In this document: piece by piece, positions 51,117 to 60,633 of the stretch
Numbering within the stretch: position 1 is the first letter of the stretch
Layout of the letters: each line of letters opens with the position of its first letter
DNA from: JANRLL01 sp033762715
GTDB taxonomy: Bacteria; Pseudomonadota; Alphaproteobacteria; Rickettsiales; SXRF01
Reading direction: 5' to 3'
Assembly (NCBI GenBank): GCA_033762715.1
Contig: JANRLL010000016.1
Span: forward strand, 1-64,000
Length of the DNA: 64,000 bases
The notes under the pieces: generated by a model
Told to the model about the DNA's origin: nothing
Databases searched by the model: none
Seen by the model: only the letters and a program-made list of their open reading frames with translations
Translations under genes and position numbers: made by a program

Positions 51117-51970
51117 TTCGAAACTGTATTTATTTTCTCATAGCTATTAGCAGCGGCCTTTTCATTGCCAGCATCGTGATTTATCAGACGGCACCGGTGG
51201 AAAATCTGCGCCAAGTTATTGCCTATACGCCGCCAGGTAAAAGTTCCACGCGTGAGGTCGGGCTTGCTAAAGCTGATAATCTGACACTGGCCGATATGCC
51301 GATGGAGCTGATCTGGGCGGTAATTGCGTCGGAAGATAATGAGTTCTGGCGCCATGACGGCATCCGGCCACGGCGTATCTATGACAATATTATCGGTTAT
51401 TTTGATGGCACCTATCCCATTTTAAAAGGCGGCAGTACCATTACGCAGCAATTGGCAAAAAACATATTCACCGGTAGCCAGCGCAGCCTATATCGCAAAT
51501 ATGTGGAATTTATTTATGCCATAAAGCTGGAACAGACCTTTACCAAAGAAGAAATTTTCACGCTCTATGTGAATATCGTGCAGCTGGGGCCCGAACTATA
51601 TGGATTCAAAGACGCAGCGCATATGTATTTCAATAAACCCGTTTCGCGCCTGACATATGGAGAAAGCGTGGCATTGGTGATGATGTTGCCATCGCCCATG
51701 ACGTATTACCCTGCGCTACAAAGTGATATGCTAGACCCACGGTTTCGTATCAGAATGATATATCTGGTGAATAAAATGCTCAATTATTACCAGGTATTTG
51801 TACCTTTTGGCCAACTTAGCCGTTATGAGAAGGAGCATATATTCAGCTATTATATGCAACAAAAGGGCAGGCAAGTCTGCCTCAGTCAGTTGACCTATGA
51901 TAAAAGAAGTGGCTGGATTGAAAATATTATCGCACAATTTGAAAAAGAGCATTACGCGCCTCAGGAATAA
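51113..51970 (+). CDS. mtgA: Monofunctional biosynthetic peptidoglycan transglycosylase
   Basis: A 285-residue GT51 enzyme polymerising glycan strands from lipid II. An N-terminal membrane anchor (about 5-24, CIYFLIAISSGLFIASIVIY) is followed by the catalytic motif ASEDNEFWRHDG (catalytic Glu) and GGSTITQQLAKNIF. There is no transpeptidase domain. It is longer than E. coli MtgA by about 40 residues at the C terminus. Coupled to ptsH, an unusual partner that may only reflect operon packing. Confidence 0.9.
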   Translation: MIRNCIYFLIAISSGLFIASIVIYQTAPVENLRQVIAYTPPGKSSTREVGLAKADNLTLADMPMELIWAVIASEDNEFWRHDGIRPRRIYDNIIGYFDGTYPILKGGSTITQQLAKNIFTGSQRSLYRKYVEFIYAIKLEQTFTKEEIFTLYVNIVQLGPELYGFKDAAHMYFNKPVSRLTYGESVALVMMLPSPMTYYPALQSDMLDPRFRIRMIYLVNKMLNYYQVFVPFGQLSRYEKEHIFSYYMQQKGRQVCLSQLTYDKRSGWIENIIAQFEKEHYAPQE

Positions 51971-51981
51971 CAGGAGAGTGT

Positions 51982-53916
51982 ATGGAGCAGCAAAACCTAT
52001 TCCCAGTTCCCACTGCATGGAAAGAGCAGGCTCACGTTACGGCCGAGCGCTATAAAGACTGGTACCAGCAATCCATCAATAATCCCGACGCTTTCTGGGC
52101 GGAGCGAGCAAAAGACTTCACCTGGTATGCGCCGTGGAAGCGTTTAAAACAGTCGCAGTTTGAATCGCCCGTTTCCATTCGCTGGTTTGAAGGCGCCAAG
52201 ACCAATATGTCGGCCAACTGCCTTGATCGCCATTTGCCCCAGCATGCGGGTCGTACGGCGATTATCTGGGAAGGCGACAATCCTTCCGAATCCAAACACA
52301 TCACCTACGGTGAACTGCATGCTGATGTCTGCCGCTTTGCCAATGTGCTCAAAGCGCAGGGTATCAAAAAGGGCGACCGTGTTACTATTTATCTGCCGAT
52401 GATTCCCGAGGCCGCCGTTTCCATGCTTGCCTGCGCGCGTATTGGCGCGATTCATTCGGTGGTGTTTGGCGGATTTTCAGCGGAAGCGCTCAGAGGCCGC
52501 ATCGAAGATTGCCAAAGCAAACTGGTGATTACTGCTGATGAAAGTCTGCGTGGCGGCAAAGCGGTGCCGCTTAAGGCTAATGCCGATAAGGCGGTTGAAG
52601 GGCTTTCGTATGTGCAGCAAATGATTGTGGTGCGGCGCACGGGCGCTAAGGTGGCATGGGCCGCTAATAATAGCTGGTATCATGAAGTGATGGCTACAGC
52701 ATCGGCAGACTGCACACCGGAACAGGTGGATGCAGAAGACCCACTATTCATTCTCTATACGTCGGGCTCTACCGGTAAACCTAAAGGCGTGCTGCATACC
52801 ACGGCGGGCTATATGGTGTGGACATCGTTCACGCACCGTATGGTGTTTGATTATAAACCGGCTGATATTTTCTGGTGCACGGCAGATGTGGGCTGGATCA
52901 CCGGCCATAGCTATGTGGTGTATGGCCCGCTGCTCAATGGCGCCACTACGCTGATGTTTGAAGGCGTGCCGAACTATCCCGATAGCAGCCGCTTCTGGCA
53001 GGTGGTGGATAAGCATCAAGTGACGATATTCCACACCGCGCCGACGGCGATTCGCGCGTTGATGCGTGATGGTGATGCTTTTGTGCAAAAAGCCTCGCGC
53101 AAAAGCTTACGCCTGATTGGTAGTGTCGGTGAGCCGATTAATCCCGAAGCCTGGCTGTGGTACTGGCGCGTGGTGGGCGAGGGGCGTTGCCCGATTGTCG
53201 ACACCTGGTGGCAGACGGAAACCGGTGGCAATATGATCACGCCTTTTCCAGGTGCGACCGATTTGAAACCAGGCTCGGCGAGCTGGCCGTTTTTTGGCGT
53301 GCAGCCCTTGATCCTCGATCCCACTAGTGGAAAAACATTAGAGGGCGCCTGCGAGGGGGTGCTGTGCATCAAAGACTCATGGCCTGGCCAGGCGCGCACC
53401 GTTTACGGCGATCATGCGCGGTTCGAGCAAACCTATTTCTCGCAATATAAAGGTTTATATTTTACGGGTGACGGCGCCAAGCGTGATGCCGATGGTTATT
53501 ACTGGATTACGGGACGCGTCGATGATGTGCTCAATGTCTCCGGCCATCGCATCGGCACGGCGGAGGTGGAAAATGCGCTGGTGGGCCATGATCATGTGAC
53601 GGAAGCGGCGGTCGTTGGCTATCCGCACGATATTAAAGGGCAGGGTATTTATTGTTATGTCACGCTAGCCGTTGGCGTTGCTGCATCTGCTGAGATTGAA
53701 AAAGATTTGAAGCAGTGGGTGCGTAAAGAAATTGGGCCGATTGCAACACCTGATATACTGCATTTTACACCGGCGTTACCCAAAACGCGCAGTGGCAAAA
53801 TCATGCGCCGCATTTTGCGCAAAATCGCTGAAGGCGATACCAGCAATTTAGGCGACATTAGCACGCTGACCAATCCAGAAATTGTTGAAGAGCTCAAGCA
53901 GGGCCGTAAGTCTTAA
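51982..53916 (+). CDS. acsA: Acetyl-CoA synthetase
   Basis: Activates acetate to acetyl-CoA through acetyl-AMP. The 644 residues contain the P-loop YTSGSTGKPKGVLHTTAGY, the core WWQTETGG, YYWITGRVDDVLNVSGHRIGTAEVE and, at the C terminus, TRSGKIMRR with the Lys that is acetylation-regulated in this family. SD CAGGAGAG precedes the ATG. Followed by a strong terminator. Confidence 0.97.
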   Translation: MEQQNLFPVPTAWKEQAHVTAERYKDWYQQSINNPDAFWAERAKDFTWYAPWKRLKQSQFESPVSIRWFEGAKTNMSANCLDRHLPQHAGRTAIIWEGDNPSESKHITYGELHADVCRFANVLKAQGIKKGDRVTIYLPMIPEAAVSMLACARIGAIHSVVFGGFSAEALRGRIEDCQSKLVITADESLRGGKAVPLKANADKAVEGLSYVQQMIVVRRTGAKVAWAANNSWYHEVMATASADCTPEQVDAEDPLFILYTSGSTGKPKGVLHTTAGYMVWTSFTHRMVFDYKPADIFWCTADVGWITGHSYVVYGPLLNGATTLMFEGVPNYPDSSRFWQVVDKHQVTIFHTAPTAIRALMRDGDAFVQKASRKSLRLIGSVGEPINPEAWLWYWRVVGEGRCPIVDTWWQTETGGNMITPFPGATDLKPGSASWPFFGVQPLILDPTSGKTLEGACEGVLCIKDSWPGQARTVYGDHARFEQTYFSQYKGLYFTGDGAKRDADGYYWITGRVDDVLNVSGHRIGTAEVENALVGHDHVTEAAVVGYPHDIKGQGIYCYVTLAVGVAASAEIEKDLKQWVRKEIGPIATPDILHFTPALPKTRSGKIMRRILRKIAEGDTSNLGDISTLTNPEIVEELKQGRKS

Positions 53917-53918
53917 AT

Positions 53919-53951
53919 AAAAAAAAGCCGCCCCGAAGGACGGCTTTTTTC
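53919..53951. terminator. Bidirectional terminator between acsA and the 890-aa gene
   Basis: A GCCG/CGGC stem, extended by CC/GG pairs around a CGAA loop and flanked by A8 on one side and T6 on the other. It fits termination of acsA on the plus strand and of the convergent 890-aa gene on the minus strand. Confidence 0.88.
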
Positions 53952-53972
53952 TTGTCATGGATCGTCTCGTTT

Positions 53973-56645
53973 TTATTTAGCCGGAGCCGCGGCTTTGCCA
54001 GCTTCAACTGCTTTTTTCACATCATTGCTGAGGAATAATGCAATATTGTCTACGGTGAATTCATCACTATTGCGATCTACCGTGGTGCGACGAGTCGTTT
54101 TTGTATTCTCATCATTAATATATTGCGCAAGGGTTGCAATATCCTTGCCCTGATCATTAGGTGTGGGCAATTTCACGTTATAGGTATCTTTTACAGAGCC
54201 ATCCGGATTGAGCGTTGCGACCTGTGCGGATTCAATGATTCCGCCTTTTACGGTAGCAAGAATAAACTGACCTTCCGGTACCGCTCCACCGCTATTTTGA
54301 TGGGTATAAAGCACCTGGCCATCTTTTGTACTAGCGTCACCTAATTGAGGAGCGTTATTTACAGTTGGGTCGCTAATTGTTACACCTGCAGCTGTAACGG
54401 CATTACGAATGCTAGCTAATTCAGCACTAGTAATGACACCATCTTCACGAGCACGGCGTAATTCTTCCACCGGATTGATAGGGGTCGTAGCACCAGGTGC
54501 TGATGCGTCACGAGGAGCGCCAGTGCGTTCTTCCACAGTAGCAATAGGAACGGTTGCAGGAGCAGCATCACCAGGGGCAGTGTGGCCAGCGGCCGCACGA
54601 GCTTCCTGACGGGTTAATAGATCTGAGCGTAATGTTGCGGTTGGATCAACCAACTCTACCAAGCGCATGGTTCTATCTTTATCTTCGGTATCAAAGCCAC
54701 GTTCATCAAGTCTCGCGCGAATATCTCGCATTCTTTGTACTTGGCTAGCGGCAGGTTTTGCTCCGTCAGCATAATAGTAATCCGAAACAATCCTAGCCAC
54801 ATCGCGAGCTTTGCCTTCTTGATTGTATGTGGCCGCTCTTTCAGGCTCATCTTGTGCAATCAATTTTCTGACCTCTACAGCTAGGAAGTTTTCCGTATTA
54901 GTTTTGACTTCTGAACGCGTTTTTCCGTCTGTAGCAGAGCCAATGACTGCTTCATATGCGCGGTGTGTTTCAGCTTGTGCATTTCTTATCTGATTTTCTC
55001 TAGTCGTGGAGCTCTCCCTCGAAGCCGTAATCACGTTTCTAGCTGTTTGTTCTTTCACCTCTTTGATTTGTCCAGCTGGCAGCGTAATTTCGCCAGCAGC
55101 ATTGGGGTTGCCAATTATAAAGGGCTCGAATCGTGAAGGAATTGCATCGCCAGTCAGCGCCGAGCCTACTTTATGGCCACTCATATCTGTGAGGCCAGCT
55201 TCCTTTAAGGTAATGGTACCATCGGCACCTCGCGTACCATAAGCAATTACGTCATATTCAGTTCTACGCCCACCGACTTCTACCGCTTGTCTTCCAAGAT
55301 TAACGGCTACCTTGCCATCACCTAATTCCGTAACGCTCAACTTAACTTCTCTCGTATATTCCGTTTGCAGTTTTTGCGCTTCGGTGGTTGCATTATTAAT
55401 CTCTGGCGTATTGAAGTTCCATTCGCGGCGACCGCCTGTTTCAATACCTAATCTAGCGATAGGGCCTGTCGTAGGTTTATAGGCAGGTGCAAAGCTTTTA
55501 CCATCTTCGGTGATAGGAAGTGCCACTGAGTCGATCACCAACTCATTATGCTCGATATGGCCGGTCAAACGTTTGGTAATTTTGCCATGATCGTCGGTGA
55601 CGTCAATAGTCAGTGTGCGATGATCGGTGGTCAGCGCTTGACCATTTTTATCTTTACCCGTCATATCTAACATACCTTTTTTAGCGACCACATCGGCTTG
55701 CGATGCTTGTGCGGGAGCCGTATCGACGCTAAGGGCAGGTGCTGGGCCAGGGCCGGCTACCGATTGCGATACACCTTGTCCTTGTGCAGGAGCTTGATCG
55801 CTTTTGCCACCAAAAAAGCTAGAGAGAGCATCGCCGCCACCCAACACACTCACGGCTGCGAAGGCAAGCAATGCAACAAAGATCGCGCCAATGATGGCAC
55901 CCAAGCCGCCACCGCCCATGAAGGCAGCTGCTAAACCAGCCAGTGCGGCAACACCAAGTGCTACCTTATCGGCATCGATACCAAAAATTTTTCCATCATT
56001 ACCACCTGTTGCTGGCGTTGCTGTCGTAGGAGGCACATCAAGGCCCATGGCTTTACGACCGGCATTTACCGTATCGCTAACCCAGCTTTTGCCATTTTCT
56101 GCCAGCGCACCCCATTTTTCTTTAGCAGCGGTATATAATTCGCCACTTTTCGCACTCACATAGGCGCCAAAATCTTGTACGGCTTCGCCTGGTTTTACAT
56201 TTTTGGCATAGTTGACATATTCATCGACAACGGCTTTATCGAATCCATAACCCACTAGGCCTTCTGCAACGGAATCAAAGAAAGATCTTTGTGGAGCCGT
56301 GCCTTGGCCGGCTGTTTGTGCGGGCTCATTTTTACCATCCACAAATTTATAGGCCACTGAAGTAGGTGCAGCACCATCTTTACCCGGAATGGTGATGGCG
56401 ATATCTTCTTTGTTGCCATCTTTGGCAATATTAATCTTGCCGCCTTTACCAAAGAAACCGCTATCCAAAGCAGCGGCTACAAGCCCTGCTGGACTTGTAG
56501 CGTTGATCCATTCTTCCAAATTTTTTTGATTGCCGGGTGATGATTTCTCGACCTCAGCATAAAATGCTTTCTTCTGATCTTCTGATGCTGACCGCAACCA
56601 TGCGTGCAGTTCGGTTGCGTTTTTGATTTCTTTTGTCTCAGCCAT
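53973..56645 (-). CDS. Unrecognised 890-aa modular protein with Gly-rich hydrophobic segment
   Basis: No signal peptide. A helical N-terminal module (7-60) is followed by a Gly/Lys stretch (about 65-105) and a second helical region (120-200). A long hydrophobic Gly/Ala-rich segment at about 227-270 could form one or two membrane helices. A Pro/Ala/Gln linker (285-320) precedes beta-rich repeats (325-520) and charged helical and Ala/Pro-rich regions to the end. I recognise no known domain. It shares a module type and hydrophobic segment with the 299-aa protein at 56919. Effector, surface or scaffold roles are all open. Confidence 0.75.
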   Translation of the reverse strand: MAETKEIKNATELHAWLRSASEDQKKAFYAEVEKSSPGNQKNLEEWINATSPAGLVAAALDSGFFGKGGKINIAKDGNKEDIAITIPGKDGAAPTSVAYKFVDGKNEPAQTAGQGTAPQRSFFDSVAEGLVGYGFDKAVVDEYVNYAKNVKPGEAVQDFGAYVSAKSGELYTAAKEKWGALAENGKSWVSDTVNAGRKAMGLDVPPTTATPATGGNDGKIFGIDADKVALGVAALAGLAAAFMGGGGLGAIIGAIFVALLAFAAVSVLGGGDALSSFFGGKSDQAPAQGQGVSQSVAGPGPAPALSVDTAPAQASQADVVAKKGMLDMTGKDKNGQALTTDHRTLTIDVTDDHGKITKRLTGHIEHNELVIDSVALPITEDGKSFAPAYKPTTGPIARLGIETGGRREWNFNTPEINNATTEAQKLQTEYTREVKLSVTELGDGKVAVNLGRQAVEVGGRRTEYDVIAYGTRGADGTITLKEAGLTDMSGHKVGSALTGDAIPSRFEPFIIGNPNAAGEITLPAGQIKEVKEQTARNVITASRESSTTRENQIRNAQAETHRAYEAVIGSATDGKTRSEVKTNTENFLAVEVRKLIAQDEPERAATYNQEGKARDVARIVSDYYYADGAKPAASQVQRMRDIRARLDERGFDTEDKDRTMRLVELVDPTATLRSDLLTRQEARAAAGHTAPGDAAPATVPIATVEERTGAPRDASAPGATTPINPVEELRRAREDGVITSAELASIRNAVTAAGVTISDPTVNNAPQLGDASTKDGQVLYTHQNSGGAVPEGQFILATVKGGIIESAQVATLNPDGSVKDTYNVKLPTPNDQGKDIATLAQYINDENTKTTRRTTVDRNSDEFTVDNIALFLSNDVKKAVEAGKAAAPAK

Positions 56646-56918
56646 AACTCAATCCTTCCAGGACGTCGTAAAAGATAATTTTTCACTTAAGCCCATTATT
56701 CCACATCTAGGCAAATCTTTAAGTGAAGCTTTTATTACATGTCGCTTAACAATGGTTTATTAGTACTACAGAATTGTTACAATTGTATTGAAGGAGTGTA
56801 ACCTGTTCATTAACAAATGTAAAATTTTGCTTTTTGCCTAAGTCCGTGACTTATCCGCCACTCAGCGGCCTCGCAGGCCACCGCAATCAAAATAAATTAT
56901 TATTTATCAATCGATTGA

Positions 56919-57818
56919 CTATCGGGCTTGGGTAGTGCCACGTGGTAGAATGGCTTGGCCGGCCGGAAGATTAATGTTGGTGGCGTCACCCGCAGCTGGC
57001 TTAATTTCAATATTATCAGCGAGCGTGGGGGCATTATCGGTAACGGTTATGGTGCCTTTATTGGCAAAAAATGCGGCATCTTGCTGCGGAATTTGAGCTT
57101 GTAGCGTGGAATCCAGCCCATTGCGCCAACGGTCAAACTCTTCGGCATTCTCAAAGCGCTTGGTTGTGGGGCCTTCGCTTTTTTCCTGTGCTTGGGCCAC
57201 GCTCGCGCCAGCCAGCGATACACCCGCGGCTTTACCTGTTTCTGGCCCTGAGGACCTGGCTTTTTTTACACCGTCAGAGATAACACCAGAAATTTTATTA
57301 CCGGCCCAGGCGCTTGCAAGTGTCATGGTCACAACGGCGATAATGCCCAGTAAATTGCCGCCCATCGCCGATTCGCCGGCGAATTTCCAGGCCATGAAGC
57401 CGCCCACCAGCGCGCCGATAATACCGCCAATTTGAATTCCGCCGCCATCTGGGTTGTAAAATTGCCCGATGGTTTTATCCAGAATGCCTGGTGGACGCAG
57501 CTCTTGCTGCAAGGCTTTCCAGGCGTCTCTGCCTTTTTCCGTGCCCTTGAATTTTTGAAAAATACGCACATTGGCCGCATGAATCATCGGGCCTGCTTCA
57601 GGGCCTAAATGACGCGGATCATTATGAAAGGCGATATCTTCTTTGGTGGTTTCTGCCGCAATTGCCCGAATTTCTCCGGCAAGCTCAGGATGTTTTTGGG
57701 TTGCACGTTCTACGGCGTCGCGCAGTTGGTTCTGGCGGCTTTGAAACAGGCGACGTTCGTTTTCAGGGTCAACCGGCCCGTATTTCACGTGTCGCACCGG
57801 TCTATGCAGATAGGCCAT
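56919..57818 (-). CDS. Unrecognised 299-aa protein related in parts to the 890-aa protein
   Basis: Residues 1-125 are charged and helical. A Gly-rich hydrophobic region at about 127-178 (GGIIGALVGGFMAW; GNLLGIIAVVTMTLASAWAG) probably forms two membrane helices. A linker follows, then a C-terminal module (220-299) with NAEEFDRW and FFANKGTITV. That module resembles the N terminus of the 890-aa protein (NATELHAW; FFGKGGKINI). There is no signal peptide. Same strand as the 890-aa gene, 273 nt apart; that gap (56646-56918) is AT-rich with no ORF or clear terminator. Confidence 0.7.
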   Translation of the reverse strand: MAYLHRPVRHVKYGPVDPENERRLFQSRQNQLRDAVERATQKHPELAGEIRAIAAETTKEDIAFHNDPRHLGPEAGPMIHAANVRIFQKFKGTEKGRDAWKALQQELRPPGILDKTIGQFYNPDGGGIQIGGIIGALVGGFMAWKFAGESAMGGNLLGIIAVVTMTLASAWAGNKISGVISDGVKKARSSGPETGKAAGVSLAGASVAQAQEKSEGPTTKRFENAEEFDRWRNGLDSTLQAQIPQQDAAFFANKGTITVTDNAPTLADNIEIKPAAGDATNINLPAGQAILPRGTTQAR

Positions 57819-57880
57819 AATCCGTCACAAATAGATTTATCACTGTTTACAGACTAGTATACATGCCGCACCAGTCCAAG

Positions 57881-58429
57881 TTAAGCTTTTGTGACATGCG
57901 GTTTTTCGAATGTTGCAGGGCGATGGCGCAGCACAAAGCATTCCCATGGATTTCGGGTAATATGATGAATAAATTCAAAGCCTAAGGCGGTAAAGGCTTG
58001 TTCGATTTCCGCCGCGCGCCAGGTGAGAATGCCAGAGAAAATGCAAAACCCATCGGCTTTCAGGTGTTTTTGGATGGTTTTAGCCATGCTTAGCAGGGTA
58101 TCAGCCAGCAAATTACACATAATTAAATCGTATGGCGCTGCTTTACCCACATTTGGGTTGTAAAATCCATCGCTATGCAGCGCTTGCACGCGGCCTTCCA
58201 GGGCATATTCGGCAATGGTGGCTTGCGTATCCTGTACGGCTTTGGGTGCAATATCGACAGCCAGCACCTGCGCATCCCAAATGGCAGCCGCCGTTACGCT
58301 TAAAATACCATTGCCACAGCCCATATCGAGAATCTGGCTAAAAGCCTGCTGTGCATGCAGCCATTGCATCGCCTCCAGACACGCTTCGGTGGAGGGATGA
58401 AGGTTTTGAGTATTAATTGCGATATCCAT
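57881..58429 (-). CDS. PrmA-like SAM-dependent methyltransferase, short
   Basis: A 182-residue class I methyltransferase. Motif I ILDMGCGNGILSVTAA is followed by VLAVDIAPKAVQDTQ and MCNLLADTLLSM, the latter resembling the NILA motif of ribosomal protein L11 methyltransferase PrmA. It is about 100 residues shorter than PrmA, lacking the N-terminal substrate-binding domain, so the substrate is open. It lies upstream of the 299-aa gene on the same strand, 62 nt apart. Confidence 0.75.
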   Translation of the reverse strand: MDIAINTQNLHPSTEACLEAMQWLHAQQAFSQILDMGCGNGILSVTAAAIWDAQVLAVDIAPKAVQDTQATIAEYALEGRVQALHSDGFYNPNVGKAAPYDLIMCNLLADTLLSMAKTIQKHLKADGFCIFSGILTWRAAEIEQAFTALGFEFIHHITRNPWECFVLRHRPATFEKPHVTKA

Positions 58430-58522
58430 GGTTAAAACGTTAATTTATATCGTATAAACATAATTTTAATCATTAGGGGACTAGAATTATTCTTCTACAG
58501 GTTATTTAGCACAAATTCATCC

Positions 58523-58903
58523 ATGAAAAAACGTATCTTAATCGTCGAAGATAATGAGCTTAATTTAAAGCTGTTTCGTGATTTGCTCACGGCGCATGGG
58601 TATGAAACCATGGAGACCAAAGAGGGCTTTGAAGCGATTGCGATTACGCGCAAAGAAAAACCTGATTTAATTTTGATGGATATTCAGTTGCCTGAAATAT
58701 CCGGTATCGATGTAACGCGCAAACTCAAGTCTGATGCGGCTACCAGCAGTATCCCCATCATTGCGGTGACGGCGTTTGCAATGAAAGACGATGAAGAAAA
58801 AATTCTCTCGGCTGGATGTCAGGCCTATTTATCCAAGCCGATTTCGATCGTTCCCTTTTTGAATACAGTCCGCCGCTTTTTAGGCGAAGAGGAGATGGTG
58901 TAA
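58523..58903 (+). CDS. divK: Single-domain response regulator DivK
   Basis: A 126-residue receiver domain with no output. Acidic residues in VEDNEL, phospho-Asp near 53 in LILMDIQLPEISG, and the conserved Lys in YLSKPIS. In Caulobacter DivK links the kinases DivJ/PleC to the CtrA phosphorelay. The pairing with pleD one base downstream supports the name. Confidence 0.92.
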   Translation: MKKRILIVEDNELNLKLFRDLLTAHGYETMETKEGFEAIAITRKEKPDLILMDIQLPEISGIDVTRKLKSDAATSSIPIIAVTAFAMKDDEEKILSAGCQAYLSKPISIVPFLNTVRRFLGEEEMV

Positions 58904-60298
58904 ATGACGGCACAAATTTTAGTGGTGGATGACGTGCCAGCCAATATCAAGCTGCTGGAGGCGAAACTCGCCAGCGAATATTATGACGTGATTACAGCAA
59001 AAGATGGCTTTGAAGCTATTGAGAAAACTAAAGAGAATAAACCCGATCTGATTTTGCTCGACGTGATGATGCCCGGCATGGATGGGTTTGAAACATGCCG
59101 AAAACTCAAGGAAAATGTCGACGTATCGCATATTCCGGTGGTGATGGTCACTGCCTTGTCCGAAAAATCGGACCGCCTCAAGGGTCTGGAATCCGGCGCC
59201 GATGACTTTATCACCAAGCCGATTAACGACACGGCGCTTTTTGCGCGCGTGCGTTCGCTGGTGCGTATTAAAACGCTGCTCGATGAATTACGCCTGCGTG
59301 ACAAAACCAGTTTGCAGATGGGTATTCAAACCGAAGAGAGCAACCAGTTCATCTCCGATGTGGCCGGTGCACATGTAATATTAGTTGATGACGATACGGT
59401 GCAGGGTAAACAGATTGTCGCCAAGCTGAGCGAGACTTATAAGGTGGAGTGGGTGCAAGATCCCGAGCAGGCGGTCAACACGGTGCTTGCTTGTGAATCG
59501 CTCGATGCGATTATGATCAGCACGTTGCTGACCGATACGGATGGGCTGCGGTTATCGTCGCAAATTAAAAGCCACGAAGAAGTGCGCAACGTGCCATTGT
59601 TGGTGTTTGTCGATGAAGACGATCAGCGCACGATGCTCAAAGCGCTCGAGATGGGTATCAATGATTACCTCACGGTGCCGGTCGATAAAAACGAAATGAC
59701 CGCGCGGCTGCGCACGCAAATTCGCCGCAAGCGTTATCAAGAAGCGTTGAAATCGCAATACCAGCAAAGCATCTCGATGGCGGTCACTGATGGTTTAACC
59801 GGCCTTTACAATCGCCATTACCTCAATACCCACTTAGAGAACATGGTGAAACAAGCGGTAAAGAACGGCAAAAATTTAGGCTTGATGATCATGGATATGG
59901 ATCATTTCAAAAGCGTCAACGATACCTATGGTCACGATGTGGGTGACCAGGTGCTCAAACAGTTGGCTGAAATTATTATCAAGATGTCGCGCTCAACCGA
60001 TTTAGCCGCGCGTTTTGGCGGTGAGGAGTTTGTGATCCTCATGCCGGAAGCCGATCCGCAATCAGCGCTTAATGCGGCAAACCGCATGCGCGAAATGGTT
60101 GAATCCACGCCGTTTAAAATTAGCTCTGAACCGCATGAGTTGAAAAAAACCATCTCGATTGGGGTGTCGAATATTCACTCTGAAGGCGACAGTGCCGAAG
60201 CCTTGCTCAAACGCGCCGACGAAGCGCTGTATTCCGCGAAGAAAAGCGGCCGCAATCAGGTGAAGACGTCTGCCAAGTTAGTGCCCAGCGGCTGGTAG
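58904..60298 (+). CDS. pleD: PleD-type diguanylate cyclase (REC-REC-GGDEF)
   Basis: Makes cyclic di-GMP. The 464 residues hold a first receiver domain (Asp in LILLDVMMPGMDG), a second, degenerate receiver (about 155-270) in which the phospho-Asp position reads IMIST, and a GGDEF domain with GGEEF near 373. The inhibitory site RSTD lies five residues upstream of GGEEF, so product inhibition is likely. Cotranscribed with divK. Confidence 0.96.
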   Translation: MTAQILVVDDVPANIKLLEAKLASEYYDVITAKDGFEAIEKTKENKPDLILLDVMMPGMDGFETCRKLKENVDVSHIPVVMVTALSEKSDRLKGLESGADDFITKPINDTALFARVRSLVRIKTLLDELRLRDKTSLQMGIQTEESNQFISDVAGAHVILVDDDTVQGKQIVAKLSETYKVEWVQDPEQAVNTVLACESLDAIMISTLLTDTDGLRLSSQIKSHEEVRNVPLLVFVDEDDQRTMLKALEMGINDYLTVPVDKNEMTARLRTQIRRKRYQEALKSQYQQSISMAVTDGLTGLYNRHYLNTHLENMVKQAVKNGKNLGLMIMDMDHFKSVNDTYGHDVGDQVLKQLAEIIIKMSRSTDLAARFGGEEFVILMPEADPQSALNAANRMREMVESTPFKISSEPHELKKTISIGVSNIHSEGDSAEALLKRADEALYSAKKSGRNQVKTSAKLVPSGW

Positions 60299-60625
60299 TT
60301 AGACCGTATCATTCGGATTGCGAAATAGATCCGGAAAAAATTGGCTGAGTTTTCTTTTTCCCACATATAAGAGGATAGAAAGCAATATAGTAAATCCTAT
60401 GGCAAATACCCATATCGGTTCACGCACCTGCGGTACAAAAAAACCGACCATAAAAAGCGCCGCCGGAATAATATATACGTAGCGCAGCCCGCGCCAGATC
60501 TGACGAATTTTTGCTTTGAAAGTGTATTCATCAACCGGTTTCCCATTGATGCGATAGCCGCTGATTTTCTTTGATGTGGGGGTGGATATGCTATCATTCG
60601 AAAGAGTATTATTTTCTTTATTCAT
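60299..60625 (-). CDS. Small two-helix membrane protein
   Basis: A 108-residue protein: a polar, Ser/Thr/Asn-rich start with GYRINGKPVDEYTFKAKIRQIWRG, then two transmembrane helices (about 50-66, YIIPAALFMVGFFVP, and 70-90, IWVFAIGFTILLSILLYVG), and a short tail. I do not recognise a family. It follows xthA by 8 nt and ends at the pleD stop, so it is probably cotranscribed with xthA. Confidence 0.65.
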   Translation of the reverse strand: MNKENNTLSNDSISTPTSKKISGYRINGKPVDEYTFKAKIRQIWRGLRYVYIIPAALFMVGFFVPQVREPIWVFAIGFTILLSILLYVGKRKLSQFFPDLFRNPNDTV

Positions 60626-60633
60626 TGTGTCTC

